From: Mycolicibacter sp. MU0083
GTDB lineage: Bacteria > Actinomycetota > Actinomycetes > Mycobacteriales > Mycobacteriaceae
Length of the DNA: 64,000 bases
Direction: 5' to 3'
Assembly (NCBI RefSeq): GCF_963378075.1
Contig: NZ_OY726394.1
Coordinates: forward strand, 3,162,001 to 3,226,000
Numbering within the stretch: the first letter of the stretch is position 1; each line of letters begins with the position of its first letter. The position numbers and the translations under genes are program-made. Shown here one piece after another: positions 48,204-57,488 of this stretch. Under the pieces are notes generated by a model, which worked only from the letters and a program-made list of their open reading frames with translations, did not search any database and was not told the origin of the DNA.

Positions 48204-51200
48204 CTACGCGCCGGGGTTACCGGGAGTGCCATCACTGCCAGTACTGCCATCACTGGCGTGAGTGCCGTCGGGGTCACCGGCGCCACCCGCAGTACCGGCC
48301 CCGCCGACTCCGCCGTTGCCGGCAGCACCGCCCTGTCCCGGTACGCCACCCACGCCGGGTGCGCCGCCGTCGCCACCGTTACCACCGGTGCCGCCCGCGC
48401 CGCCGGTGCCGCCAAAGCCGCCGGCGCCCTGGCTGCCGCTGTCGCTGGCGCCGCCGTTACCAGCCGCGCCGCCCGCGCCGCCGGCACCACCGTCTGCGCC
48501 GGCGCCGCCGTCGAAGCCGTTACCGGTGTCGGCGTCGGTGCCGCCGTTGCCGCCGTTGCCGCCGATTCCACCGCTACCCCCGATGCCGCCGGCGCCGCCG
48601 GCGCCGCCGGTGCCGGAGCCCGAGCTGCCGCCGTTACCGGCGTTACCGCCGGCCCCACCGGCACTGCCGGCGGTGCCGTCACCGCCGACACCATCGGTGG
48701 AGTCCGCGCCGTCGGTTCCTGCGGCACCGGCCCCACCAGCACCGCCGTTCCCGCCGCGGCCGCCATCGCCGTCAAGGCCGTCGGTTCCCGCCAGTCCGTT
48801 GCCGGCTCCACCGGTGCCGGCCTGTCCGGCTTGCCCGCCGGTACCGCCGGCGCCACCGTCACCGCCGTTGCCGCCGGCCTGGCCGACGCCGTCCGCACCG
48901 GTGCCCCCTTGGCCGCCGGCCCCGCCGGCACCGCCCGTGCCGCCGGTGCCGCCGTTGCCGGCGTTGCCGCCGGTGCCGTTCTCCGAGGCGCCGCCGGTCC
49001 CGCCGGTACCTCCCGCCCCGCCGGCGGAACCGCCACCGCCGTCGCCGCCGACCGTGCCCGGGTTACCGAAGACCGGGTTGCCCTCGCCGCTGAGGCCAAA
49101 GGCGCCGCTGGCCCCGATGCCGCCGCGACCGCCGTCACCGGCGTTACCGCCGTCACCGTCGACGGCCGTGCCGCCGTCACCGCCGGTGCCGCCGTTGCCG
49201 GCCGTGAGACCGCTCCCGCCTTGTCCGCCGTTACCACCCGTTCCGCCGTCGACACTGCCCAGCGCGTTGCCGCCCACCCCGCCGGTGCCACCGTTGCCGG
49301 CCACACCGCTGCCGGCGGTGCCACCGATACCGCCGGCCCCGCCGTTACCGGCATGACTGGGAGCGGAGAAGTCGGTCGGGGCGTCACCGGGTGTGGCAAC
49401 CCCGCCGCTGTCGCCACCGGCCCCACCGGCGCCGCCGTCGCCACCGATACCGGTGCCACCACCGAGCGAGAGGTTGCCCCCGCCGCCGCCACCGCCGACA
49501 CCGCCGTTGCCGCCCGAAGCGGTCCCGTCACCGCCGTCACCACCGGCGCCACCGACGCCACCGGTGAGGCCGCCGGTTGAGTTACCGCCGCTACCGCCGG
49601 CGCCACCGTTACCACCGACGCTGATCACCCCGGCGCCGGTGGCTCCATCGGCCCCTGCCCCGCCGGCGCCACCGGCGCCACCGTTATCTGCGGACCCGGA
49701 GCCGCCGCTGGAGCCGGCCCCACCGTTGCCGCCGATGCTGTAGATGTGGCCGTCACCGTCCGCCCAGCCGGTCGCTACGCCGCCGTCACCGCCGGCACCG
49801 CCGACCCCACCGATGGCCCCACTGCCGCCGCGCGCACTGAATGCGTTGCCACCGCCGTTGCCGCCCCGGTAGGTACCGACGCCGCCGTCACCACCGGTGC
49901 CGCCGTTACCACCGGTTCCGCTGTCGCTGCTGCCGGCGGAACCACCGGAACCGCCATTGCCGCCCGTGGTCTGCACGGTGTCGTCGTCGGTGGCTGCGTC
50001 ACCGCCGTTGCCCCCGTTGCCGCCGTTCCCGGCGTTACCGGCGTCGGCACCGCCGCCGGCGCCGCCGCCACCGCCGGTGCCGCCCTGGACCGCCCCGAAT
50101 CCGCCGTCGCCGCCGTTGCCGCCGGCCACGCCGTCGTTGTCACCGGTCGAGGCACCGCTGCCGCCACCGGCACCGCCGAAGCCACCGGTGATTCCCGCAC
50201 CGCCATCACCGCCGTCTTGACCGGCGCCGCCGGTTCCACCGGCACCCTCGCTGCCGCCGGTACCGCCGGCACCGGCGGCCCCGCCGCCGCCGCCGGCGCC
50301 GCCGCGGCCGCCATTGCCCAAGTAGGCACCGCTGGAGTCTTGATAGCCGTTACCGCCGGCCGCCGCCGCACCGCCGTCGCCGCCGTCACCGCCGGTCCCA
50401 CCGGACCCGTAGAAGGGGGATGCGTAGTTGTAGGAGGCGCGGACACCACCGGCACCACCGACACCACCGCGTCCACCCGACGCGGCGTTACCGCCGTCGA
50501 CGTGGTCGGCGGTCCCGTCGGCGCCGGCCCCCGCGGCGCCGCCGACGCCGCCCGCGCCGCCCTTGCCGCCATCACCGAACAGGTAGCCGCTGCGTCCGCC
50601 GACGCCGCCGGCGCCACCGTTGCCGCCCGAGGTGGCCGCGATGACCGATCCGTCCGCGGCCACGCTGCCGGCCACGCCATCAGCACCGGCACCACCGATA
50701 CCGCCGGCACCACCGTTACCGAAGAACCACGCGGCCGAGGCGCCACCGGCACCGCCGGCACCACCGATACCACCGGCGACTGTCGCGGCTCCACCGGCAC
50801 CGCCGTCGCCGCCGTGACCCATGAACCAGCCGCTGGCGCCACCGGTTCCGCCGGCCGCGCCGGCGCCACCGTCGCCGCCGTCGCCGCCGTTGCCCAGCCA
50901 GCCGAGCGCGGCACCGCCGTCTCCGCCCGCTACACCGGCCTGATCACTGTCCCAGCCCGCGCCGCCGTCGCCGAGCCACAGTCCGCCGTCTCCGCCGTCG
51001 GGCGTGTCCTCGGTGCCATCGACGCCGTTGCCGATCAGGTACATACCCGACCAGTCGTTGATCATCCCGTTGACCATCTCGCCGAAGTCACTGGTGATCC
51101 AGAGCTGGGTTACGTCGTGCAGCGGCTCATAGAACCACTGGTCCATGATGCCGGTCCACGAGAATTCATCACCGGCTCCGATCCCCGGGTCGCCGGCATC

Positions 51201-51392
51201 ACCGCCCCATGCCCCGAACAGGTCACCGAAGTCGAGATCGGCGAAGTCGAAATCGGCATGCGCGGGGGCGACGGTCAACGGGGCCATTCCGAACGCCAGG
51301 AACGCACCCACCGCACCCGCGGCGCCCACCGCGCGCCTGCGGTACCGGGCACCGGTGTTACCACGCTGACTAGTGCTGTGACGACGACTCAT
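48204..51392 (-). CDS. PGRS-repeat protein with signal peptide, no PE domain (module B)
   Basis: A 1062-aa Gly-rich protein of the same design as modules A and C. The signal peptide has RYRRRAVG at 16-23 and [15 protein letters not shown], cut after AHA-46. Residues 47-116 hold acidic [13 protein letters not shown], then [16 protein letters not shown] and [16 protein letters not shown], nearly identical to module [12 protein letters not shown] at 117-127 is the linker motif, then [19 protein letters not shown] and PGRS repeats to GNPGA. ATG 51392 has AGGAGAGG upstream. The Arg pairs could direct Tat or Sec export; no PE domain is present for ESX-5. Confidence 0.85.
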   Translation of the reverse strand: MSRRHSTSQRGNTGARYRRRAVGAAGAVGAFLAFGMAPLTVAPAHADFDFADLDFGDLFGAWGGDAGDPGIGAGDEFSWTGIMDQWFYEPLHDVTQLWITSDFGEMVNGMINDWSGMYLIGNGVDGTEDTPDGGDGGLWLGDGGAGWDSDQAGVAGGDGGAALGWLGNGGDGGDGGAGAAGGTGGASGWFMGHGGDGGAGGAATVAGGIGGAGGAGGASAAWFFGNGGAGGIGGAGADGVAGSVAADGSVIAATSGGNGGAGGVGGRSGYLFGDGGKGGAGGVGGAAGAGADGTADHVDGGNAASGGRGGVGGAGGVRASYNYASPFYGSGGTGGDGGDGGAAAAGGNGYQDSSGAYLGNGGRGGAGGGGGAAGAGGTGGSEGAGGTGGAGQDGGDGGAGITGGFGGAGGGSGASTGDNDGVAGGNGGDGGFGAVQGGTGGGGGAGGGADAGNAGNGGNGGNGGDAATDDDTVQTTGGNGGSGGSAGSSDSGTGGNGGTGGDGGVGTYRGGNGGGNAFSARGGSGAIGGVGGAGGDGGVATGWADGDGHIYSIGGNGGAGSSGGSGSADNGGAGGAGGAGADGATGAGVISVGGNGGAGGSGGNSTGGLTGGVGGAGGDGGDGTASGGNGGVGGGGGGGNLSLGGGTGIGGDGGAGGAGGDSGGVATPGDAPTDFSAPSHAGNGGAGGIGGTAGSGVAGNGGTGGVGGNALGSVDGGTGGNGGQGGSGLTAGNGGTGGDGGTAVDGDGGNAGDGGRGGIGASGAFGLSGEGNPVFGNPGTVGGDGGGGSAGGAGGTGGTGGASENGTGGNAGNGGTGGTGGAGGAGGQGGTGADGVGQAGGNGGDGGAGGTGGQAGQAGTGGAGNGLAGTDGLDGDGGRGGNGGAGGAGAAGTDGADSTDGVGGDGTAGSAGGAGGNAGNGGSSGSGTGGAGGAGGIGGSGGIGGNGGNGGTDADTGNGFDGGAGADGGAGGAGGAAGNGGASDSGSQGAGGFGGTGGAGGTGGNGGDGGAPGVGGVPGQGGAAGNGGVGGAGTAGGAGDPDGTHASDGSTGSDGTPGNPGA
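48210..51026 (-). repeat. PGRS repeat tract B
   Basis: GGx-triplet repeats from about residue 123 to the end, with hydrophobic interruptions such as [16 protein letters not shown] and AAWFFGNG in the first third, the same interruptions as in tract C. This order marks B and C as close duplicates. Confidence 0.85.
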
Positions 51393-51480
51393 TTGCGAAC
51401 ACCTCTCCTTGGGAAGCGGTCCTGAAATGCAGTTCCGAAAAAGTTGTCAATGGGAAAACGCCTGCGCATGCGGGTCCGCC

Positions 51481-52659
51481 TCAGTCGCCGAAGGCAACCA
51501 GTGCGTCCAAAAGACCCGACAGGTCCAGATCCGACAGGCCGGCGGAGTCGCCCGGGTCGGCGGCGGGGCCGCCATCGTCGAACATGCTGTCGGGCAGGGT
51601 CGGGAAGTCGACGCCGGCCAACGGCGGGGTCGCCGGCGGTACCGGCATCCCCTTGCCGTTCCACCAATTCATGCCGAGCACTTCGCCGATGGCCTGGGTC
51701 CAGCCCAGCCACGCTCCGATCGGGCCGACCGCATGGCTTGCGATCTCCAGCGGCGGGATCGGCAGCCCGAGGCCGCTGGCGTCGATGCTCATGCCCAGGC
51801 TGTTGAGGATCGAGCCGCCGGCCGCCGGCACCAACACGCTCCCGTCGCCGCCCGCGTCGTAGATCGGGGCCACGCTGCCCGCACTGAACATGCCGCCGAA
51901 GGCGATGTCGAGGTGGTTGATGACCACTTCTTCCGGCAACGGCAACAGCCCCGACTCCGCGATCACCGGAATCAAGAAGTCCAGATTGAGGGTGGCGCCG
52001 TTGAAGAAGGAGCCGTACATGTTGGCGAAGATCTCATTGAGGCCGTCGCCGTCGCTGATGCCGTTGTACAACGCCACCAACGGGCTGATGGCCGGGCCCA
52101 GCGCGCCCATCAGCATCCCGCTGAACGGGGAGGCCGCAAAGTTGATGATCGGCCCCAGCGTCTCCTGCTGCTCTTCGGACAAGAACAGCGGCAGAAGCAG
52201 CAGCAGCGCGTCATGGCCGATAGTCGGCGGCATCGCAGTCTCATTGGTCCCGCTGAGGGTGTGCCAGGTAACCGTCTGGACCGTCTCGTCGCTGGCGTTC
52301 AGCAGGGTGTAGGCGGTCATCACCGCGTCCAGGTTGTCCTGCATCTGCTGCATCACCGCCGGAATCGACGACGGGTCGTTGAGCATCTGATCCCAGAAGC
52401 CGGCCTGGTTGGCCAGGAACTGTTGGAATCCGACGAACGGGGCGAGAGCAAAGTTGTTCGTCAGCTGGGTGAGGTTCTCCGACGTCGCGTTGAACACGTC
52501 CTGCCATGGCCCGGTGAGGTCACCGAGAGCGCTGGTGAATGCCACGTCGCGGCTCACCTGGGGGCCGGGCAGCGGGGCCGCGACCGGGGGGGCGGCGATC
52601 AGGCCGGAGCCGACAATCGCGATGCCGGCGGTGACGTAGGGGCGAAGGGTTTGCTGCAC
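51481..52659 (-). CDS. GjpA-type exported protein, porin-annotated (module B)
   Basis: A 392-aa paralogue of the module A and C proteins. It starts QQTLRPYVTAGIAIVGSGLIA and shares ATSENLTQLTNNFALAPFVG, QQFLANQAGFWDQML, SPFSGMLMGALGPA, DGDGLNEIFANMYGSFF, NGATLNLDFLIPVI and IASHAVGPIGAW. GTG 52659 is chosen over ATG 52665 because AAGGAG is then 6 nt away, as in the other two copies; with the ATG the spacing would be zero. It is 88 nt upstream of PGRS gene B. Confidence 0.7.
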   Translation of the reverse strand: MQQTLRPYVTAGIAIVGSGLIAAPPVAAPLPGPQVSRDVAFTSALGDLTGPWQDVFNATSENLTQLTNNFALAPFVGFQQFLANQAGFWDQMLNDPSSIPAVMQQMQDNLDAVMTAYTLLNASDETVQTVTWHTLSGTNETAMPPTIGHDALLLLLPLFLSEEQQETLGPIINFAASPFSGMLMGALGPAISPLVALYNGISDGDGLNEIFANMYGSFFNGATLNLDFLIPVIAESGLLPLPEEVVINHLDIAFGGMFSAGSVAPIYDAGGDGSVLVPAAGGSILNSLGMSIDASGLGLPIPPLEIASHAVGPIGAWLGWTQAIGEVLGMNWWNGKGMPVPPATPPLAGVDFPTLPDSMFDDGGPAADPGDSAGLSDLDLSGLLDALVAFGD

Positions 52660-52762
52660 AGCCATCTCCTTTTGTGAGGTGCCGCCCTCGGCCGGCGCCT
52701 CAAGAAGCCGTGGCGCCGCCGTGTTGCTCCTGGATTCACACTGATTCACTGATGTGAAATAG

Positions 52763-52791
52763 AACACTAACCGTGAAGTAGATAAGACTCA
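52763..52791 (-). promoter_or_regulatory. Promoter of module B
   Basis: -35 TTGAGT (52786-52791) and -10 TAGTGT (52763-52768) on the minus strand, 17 bp apart; the -10 is 104 bp from the GTG start. The leader contains GGCGCCGCCG, also found in the module A leader. Confidence 0.65.
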
Positions 52792-52946
52792 AGCGTCTTC
52801 GTCAATTGATTTTTCACCATTACCCAAGGTCATGGCCACCAATCGAACCATGTATCGCCAACCGGCATAAATATTCCCTGAGAGTGAACGGTTGTCCTTT
52901 TTAAGACACGTCAGGACGTCCGAAAAATCCCTGGTATGTGTGAGGG

Positions 52947-53990
52947 ATGCGAATCGGCGTGCAACTGGGCTACTCCGGCGGGTTCAAAGAGGCCGTCGGC
53001 CACCTCGTGGAACTGGAGCGGGTCGGGATCGACGTGGTCGCGGTCGCCGAGGCGTACTCGTTCGACGCCATCAGTCAGCTGGGATATCTGGCGGCCAAGA
53101 CCTCGCGGGTCGAGCTCCTGACCGGGGTGCTGCCGATCTACACCCGCACCCCCGCCCTGCTGGCGATGACCGCCGCCGGCCTGGACTACGTCTCCGACGG
53201 GCGCTTCGCGCTGGGCATCGGCACCTCCGGGCCCCAGGTGATAGAGGGCTTCCACGGGGTGCCGTTCGACGCGCCGCTCGGCCGCACCCGCGAGGTGGTG
53301 GAGATCTGCCGGTCGGTGTGGCGCCGCGAACGACTCGACTACGACGGGAAGCACTATCAACTGCCGCTGCCCGCGGATCGCGGCACCGGCTTGGGTAAGC
53401 CGCTGAAGCTGATCAACCATCCGGTGCGGACGCGGATTCCGATCTCGATCGCCGCGCTGGGTCCGAAGAACGTCGAGTTGACCGCGGAGATCGCCGACGG
53501 CTGGCAGCCGGTGTTCTTCTACCCCGAACGCGCCGCCGACGTGTGGGGAGAGGCCCTGGAAGCCGGTGCCGCCAAACGTGATCCGGCATTGGGACCGCTG
53601 GATGTCATCGTCGGGGCGTCCCTGGCCATCGGCGACGACGTCGAGGATCGCCTGCAGTGGGCGAAACCGCAGTTGGCGCTATACATCGGCGGCATGGGCG
53701 CCAAAGGCCGTAATTTCTACCACAACCTGGCCACCCGCTACGGATTCGGCGAGGTCGCCGACCGCATTCAGGAGCTGTACCTGGCCGGGCGCAAGGCCGA
53801 GGCGATCGCCGCCGTACCCGACGACCTGGTCCGGCACACCTCGCTGATCGGTCCGCGCGGGCTCATCGCCGAACGGCTGGCCGCGTATGCCGAAGCCGGC
53901 GTGACGACGTTGCTGGTCGGGCCGCTGACCGCCGACCCGGGTGAGTCGTTGCGCTACGTGGAGGAATTGCGGGCCCTGCTGCCGGGCTGA
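52947..53990 (+). CDS. LLM-class F420-dependent oxidoreductase (Rv3520c-like)
   Basis: A 347-aa luciferase-like TIM-barrel oxidoreductase. It starts RIGVQLGYSGGFKEAVGHL, has VAVAEAYSFDAISQLGYLAA, GVLPIYTRTPALLAMTAAGL and LGIGTSGPQVIEGFHGVPF, and ends with a YVEELRALLPG helix. It resembles the F420-dependent group of M. tuberculosis Rv3520c (also 347 aa). The substrate is unknown. It is the only plus-strand gene among the three modules, lying between the module B promoter and the module C terminator; in M. tuberculosis its relative is far from glmS. Confidence 0.85.
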   Translation: MRIGVQLGYSGGFKEAVGHLVELERVGIDVVAVAEAYSFDAISQLGYLAAKTSRVELLTGVLPIYTRTPALLAMTAAGLDYVSDGRFALGIGTSGPQVIEGFHGVPFDAPLGRTREVVEICRSVWRRERLDYDGKHYQLPLPADRGTGLGKPLKLINHPVRTRIPISIAALGPKNVELTAEIADGWQPVFFYPERAADVWGEALEAGAAKRDPALGPLDVIVGASLAIGDDVEDRLQWAKPQLALYIGGMGAKGRNFYHNLATRYGFGEVADRIQELYLAGRKAEAIAAVPDDLVRHTSLIGPRGLIAERLAAYAEAGVTTLLVGPLTADPGESLRYVEELRALLPG

Positions 53991-54026
53991 CCGCCACCGG
54001 CGCGGTTCTCTGCCCCGAGATGACGA

Positions 54027-54058
54027 CGGTCGCCGGGCCCTGACGGACCCGGCGACCG
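54027..54058 (-). terminator. Hairpin terminator after PGRS gene C
   Basis: CGGTCGCCGGG (54027-54037) pairs perfectly with CCCGGCGACCG (54048-54058), 15 nt after the stop of PGRS gene C and 36 nt after the oxidoreductase stop. Related in sequence to the terminators of modules A and B. Confidence 0.8.
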
Positions 54059-54073
54059 CGACCTCGCACCCGG

Positions 54074-57000
54074 TTACGAGCCGGGGTTACCGGCGGTGCC
54101 GTCGGCACCCGCGTCACCGGCATCACCGTCCGATCCCGGGCTGCCGCTGCCCTGGCCCGGATTCCCCTGTCCGGCAGCGCCGCCGGCGCCGCCGCTCCCG
54201 AGTGCCCCACCGCCGCCGCCGGAACCGGCGGTGCCATCGGTGCTGCCGCCCCCGGCCCCACCGCTGCCGCCGTTCCCGCCGGCACCGCCATCGGCACCGT
54301 TACCGCCGTCGAACCCGTCACCGGTCGAGTTGACGCCGCCGTCACCGCCGGCGCCGCCCGCACCACCGGTGCCGCCCGCGCCGCCGGCGCCACCCACACC
54401 GCCGGTGCCGCCGTCGGAGGTGCCGCCGACACCGCCCTTGCCACCGTTACCGCCGGCACCACCGGCCTGGCCGTCGCCACCGTCGGCATTGGCCGGGCTG
54501 GTACCGCCGACGCCGTCGCCGCCCGTACCACCGGCACCACCGACGCCGCCCGCACCACCGGTCCCGTCGGAGCCGGCCGCACCGTCCGCACCACCACCGG
54601 TGCTCGATCCACCGGCGCCTCCGGTGCCGGCCGCGCCACCGGTACCACCGGCACCACCGTCACCGGCGGCCTGGCCGACGCCGCCGGCGCTGGTGCCGCC
54701 GTCACCGCCCGCACCGCCGGCGCCGCCAGTGCCGCCGGAGCCGCCGGTGCCACCGACACCGCCGACGTAGCCCGATCCGCCGCTGCCGGCGTTGCCGCCG
54801 ACACCGCCGTTGCCGCCGCCGGTGCCGTCCCCGCCGGTCCCGGTCGCCGAGTTCGCGCCGTCGGTGCCAGCCGCCCCGGCACCGCCGGCGCCACCGTTAC
54901 CGCCCTTGCCGCCGTTGCCCTCCTGGCCGTCGGTGCCGGACGCACCGTCGTTGCCGGTTCCGCTGGCCTGCCCGGCCTGTCCGGCGGTGCCGCCGGCCCC
55001 GCCGTCACCGCCGTCACCGCCGTTGCCGCCGGCCAGGCCGTTGCCGGTGGCGGCGTCGGTGCCGCCGGTCCCACCGGTTCCGCCGATCCCGCCGTTGCCG
55101 CCCTTGCCGCCGTTGCCGGCGTTCCCGGCGTTCCCGTTCTCCGCGGCCCCGCCGTTTCCGCCGTTGCCGCCGATGCCGCCGGTCGAGCCGTCTTGGCCGT
55201 CGCCGCCGGCGTTGCCCCGGGCGACGCCGGAGAGCCCCGGGTTACCGAAGCTCTGGTCGCCGCTGCCGCCGTTGCCACCGTTGCCACCGTTGCCACCGGC
55301 GGCGATGCCGTGTCCGGCGCCGCCGTTGCCGCCGTTGCCCGCGTCGCCCGGCGCGGCGTTGCCTGTGCCGTTGCCGCCGTTGCCGCCGTTTCCGCCGTTT
55401 CCGGCGTGGGCGTCGGTGAGGCTGCCACTGGTGGCCCCGGCACTGTCGCCGCCGTTGCCGCCGTTGCCGCCGTCACCGCCGGGAGTACTGCCGCCATTGT
55501 TGGCATTGCCGCCGTTGCCGCCGTTGCCGCCGACATAGGTGCCCGTTCCGCCGTTCCCGCCGTCGCCACCGCTGCCGCCCGGTGCAGCCCCGGCGCCGTG
55601 GCCGCCCTGGCCGCCCGCGCCGCCGTTGCCGCCGATGCTGATGCCCTCGTCGGCGCCGTTGCCGCCGTCACCGCCGTTACCGCCGGTCGGGACGGTGTCG
55701 GCACCCTCACCGCCGAGAGTGGCGGCCGGACCGCCACTCTGCCCGCCGGCCCCGCCGTTGCCGCCGATGCTGTACACGGTCCCGGCCGCTACGCCGCTGC
55801 TACCGGTGGCGTCGACCCAACCGGTCGCGTCACCGCCACGGCCGCCATCGCCGCCGTCACCGCCACCGAGCGGACCGGCGGAACCGATGCCGCCGACGCC
55901 ACCGTTGCCGCCGCGATAGGTACCGGTCCCGCCGTCGCCGCCGGTACCGGCTTCGCCGCCGATCGCGGTGCTGGTGTTGCCCGCGCGGCCGCCGGTCCCG
56001 CCGTTACCGCCGGTGGTTGCGACGGTGGCGTCGTCGGTGGCGCCGTTGCCTCCGTGCCCGCCGGCGCCGCCGTTGCCCGCGGTGCCGGAATCGCTGGATC
56101 CGCCCTGCCCGCCGACGCCGCCGTTGCCCGCGACGCCTGCGGAGGTCGCGCTGCCGGTGGCGTCACCGCCGTTACCACCGGCACCACCGGTGCCACCGGC
56201 GAGCGCGCCGGTGCCGCCCAGGGCGCCGTTGCCGCCCGCGCCGCCGTTGATGCCGTCGCCGCCGATGCCGCCGGCACCACCGTCACCACCCTGCGGACCG
56301 GTGCCGCCGGCACCACCGGCACCACCCCGGCCGCCGTCGCCGAGGAAGTTGCCGCCGGTGTCCTGGGCGGCCGCACCACCGGCGCCACCGGTGCCGCCGG
56401 CACCGCCGTCGGCATCTTGGCCGACCGACCCCAGTGAGCCGTCGAACTTGATGCCGCCGAGGCCACCGTTACCGCCGGCACCGGCGGCACCGCCGTTGCC
56501 GCCATTGGGGTTGGTGTCGGTACCGTCCGCGCCGGCCCCGCCGTTACCGCCGGCACCTGCCTGGCCGCCCGCACCGCCGTCGCCCCAGGAGTTCCCGCTG
56601 CGGCCCCCGGTTCCACCGTTACCGCCGTGGCCACCGGCACCACCGTTGCCGGTGCCGCCGCTCGCGAAACTGCCGGCCGCCCCGTCGGCGCCGGCCGCAC
56701 CGGCACCACCGGCTCCGCCGTTGCCGAAGAAGAAGGCCACCGCGTCACCGCCGTCACCACCGTTGCCACCGGCTAGGCCCGGTCCCAGTGCGTCACCGCC
56801 GGCACCGCCGGCACCGCCGTGGCCCATCCACCAGGAACCGATCCCGCCGGCACCACCGTCGGCTCCGGCACCGCCGTCACCACCGGCACCGCCGTTGCCG
56901 AAGAAGCCGAGGGCGTCACCGCCGTTGCCGCCGTCCACACCGGCCGCATCGCTGTCCCAGCCGGCGCCGCCGTCGCCGAACAGCAGTCCGCCGTCTCCGC

Positions 57001-57403
57001 CGTCGGGGTTGATCGCGGTGCCGTCGACGCCGTTACCGATCAGGTAGAGCCCGAACATCTCGTTGATCGAGCCGTTGACCATCTCGCCAAGGTCGCTGGT
57101 GATCCAGGCCTGGACGCCGGCGTGCAGCGGCTCGTAGAACCACTGGTCCATGATTCCGGTCCAGGAGAAGTCGTCGCCGGCGGCCAGACCGGGATCGCCC
57201 GCGTCGGTACCGGACCACCCTGCGAACAGGTCACCGAAATCGAAGTCGCCGAAGTCGATGTCGGCGTGAGCGACCGGCGGCGCGGTCAGCGGCGCCATCC
57301 CGAACGCCAGGAACGCGCCCACCGCGCTGGCGGCACCCACCACCCGCCGGCGGCGCCGGATACCGGTGTGACCAGGCTGGCTGCTGCTGTGACGACGACT
57401 CAT
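54074..57403 (-). CDS. PGRS-repeat protein with signal peptide, no PE domain (module C)
   Basis: A 1109-aa Gly-rich protein. The signal peptide has IRRRRRVVG at 15-23 and [14 protein letters not shown], cut after AHA-47. The domain at 48-117 contains [32 protein letters not shown] and [27 protein letters not shown] at 119-129 is the linker motif, then [18 protein letters not shown] and PGRS repeats, ending AGNPGS. Its N-terminal 130 residues are much closer to module B than to module A. It follows the GjpA-type gene by 85 nt. Cell-surface localisation is inferred. Confidence 0.85.
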   Translation of the reverse strand: MSRRHSSSQPGHTGIRRRRRVVGAASAVGAFLAFGMAPLTAPPVAHADIDFGDFDFGDLFAGWSGTDAGDPGLAAGDDFSWTGIMDQWFYEPLHAGVQAWITSDLGEMVNGSINEMFGLYLIGNGVDGTAINPDGGDGGLLFGDGGAGWDSDAAGVDGGNGGDALGFFGNGGAGGDGGAGADGGAGGIGSWWMGHGGAGGAGGDALGPGLAGGNGGDGGDAVAFFFGNGGAGGAGAAGADGAAGSFASGGTGNGGAGGHGGNGGTGGRSGNSWGDGGAGGQAGAGGNGGAGADGTDTNPNGGNGGAAGAGGNGGLGGIKFDGSLGSVGQDADGGAGGTGGAGGAAAQDTGGNFLGDGGRGGAGGAGGTGPQGGDGGAGGIGGDGINGGAGGNGALGGTGALAGGTGGAGGNGGDATGSATSAGVAGNGGVGGQGGSSDSGTAGNGGAGGHGGNGATDDATVATTGGNGGTGGRAGNTSTAIGGEAGTGGDGGTGTYRGGNGGVGGIGSAGPLGGGDGGDGGRGGDATGWVDATGSSGVAAGTVYSIGGNGGAGGQSGGPAATLGGEGADTVPTGGNGGDGGNGADEGISIGGNGGAGGQGGHGAGAAPGGSGGDGGNGGTGTYVGGNGGNGGNANNGGSTPGGDGGNGGNGGDSAGATSGSLTDAHAGNGGNGGNGGNGTGNAAPGDAGNGGNGGAGHGIAAGGNGGNGGNGGSGDQSFGNPGLSGVARGNAGGDGQDGSTGGIGGNGGNGGAAENGNAGNAGNGGKGGNGGIGGTGGTGGTDAATGNGLAGGNGGDGGDGGAGGTAGQAGQASGTGNDGASGTDGQEGNGGKGGNGGAGGAGAAGTDGANSATGTGGDGTGGGNGGVGGNAGSGGSGYVGGVGGTGGSGGTGGAGGAGGDGGTSAGGVGQAAGDGGAGGTGGAAGTGGAGGSSTGGGADGAAGSDGTGGAGGVGGAGGTGGDGVGGTSPANADGGDGQAGGAGGNGGKGGVGGTSDGGTGGVGGAGGAGGTGGAGGAGGDGGVNSTGDGFDGGNGADGGAGGNGGSGGAGGGSTDGTAGSGGGGGALGSGGAGGAAGQGNPGQGSGSPGSDGDAGDAGADGTAGNPGS
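54080..57028 (-). repeat. PGRS repeat tract C
   Basis: GGx-triplet repeats from about residue 125 to the end. The early hydrophobic interruptions (ALGFFGNG, WWMGHG, AFFFGNG) line up with those of tract B. Spurious Pro-rich frames arise on the plus strand. Confidence 0.85.
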
Positions 57404-57488
57404 TTGCGAACACCTCTCCTGTGAAGCGGTCCTGAAAAGCAGTTTGTGAAGGTTGTCAGTGGGATTGCGTCCAAGCCGGGGAACCGTC

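Noticed and set aside
43043..57403. Possible CRISPR or tandem DNA repeat arrays in the PGRS tracts
   Set aside because: The repeats are codon-phased, variable in sequence and without constant spacers; no cas genes are near.
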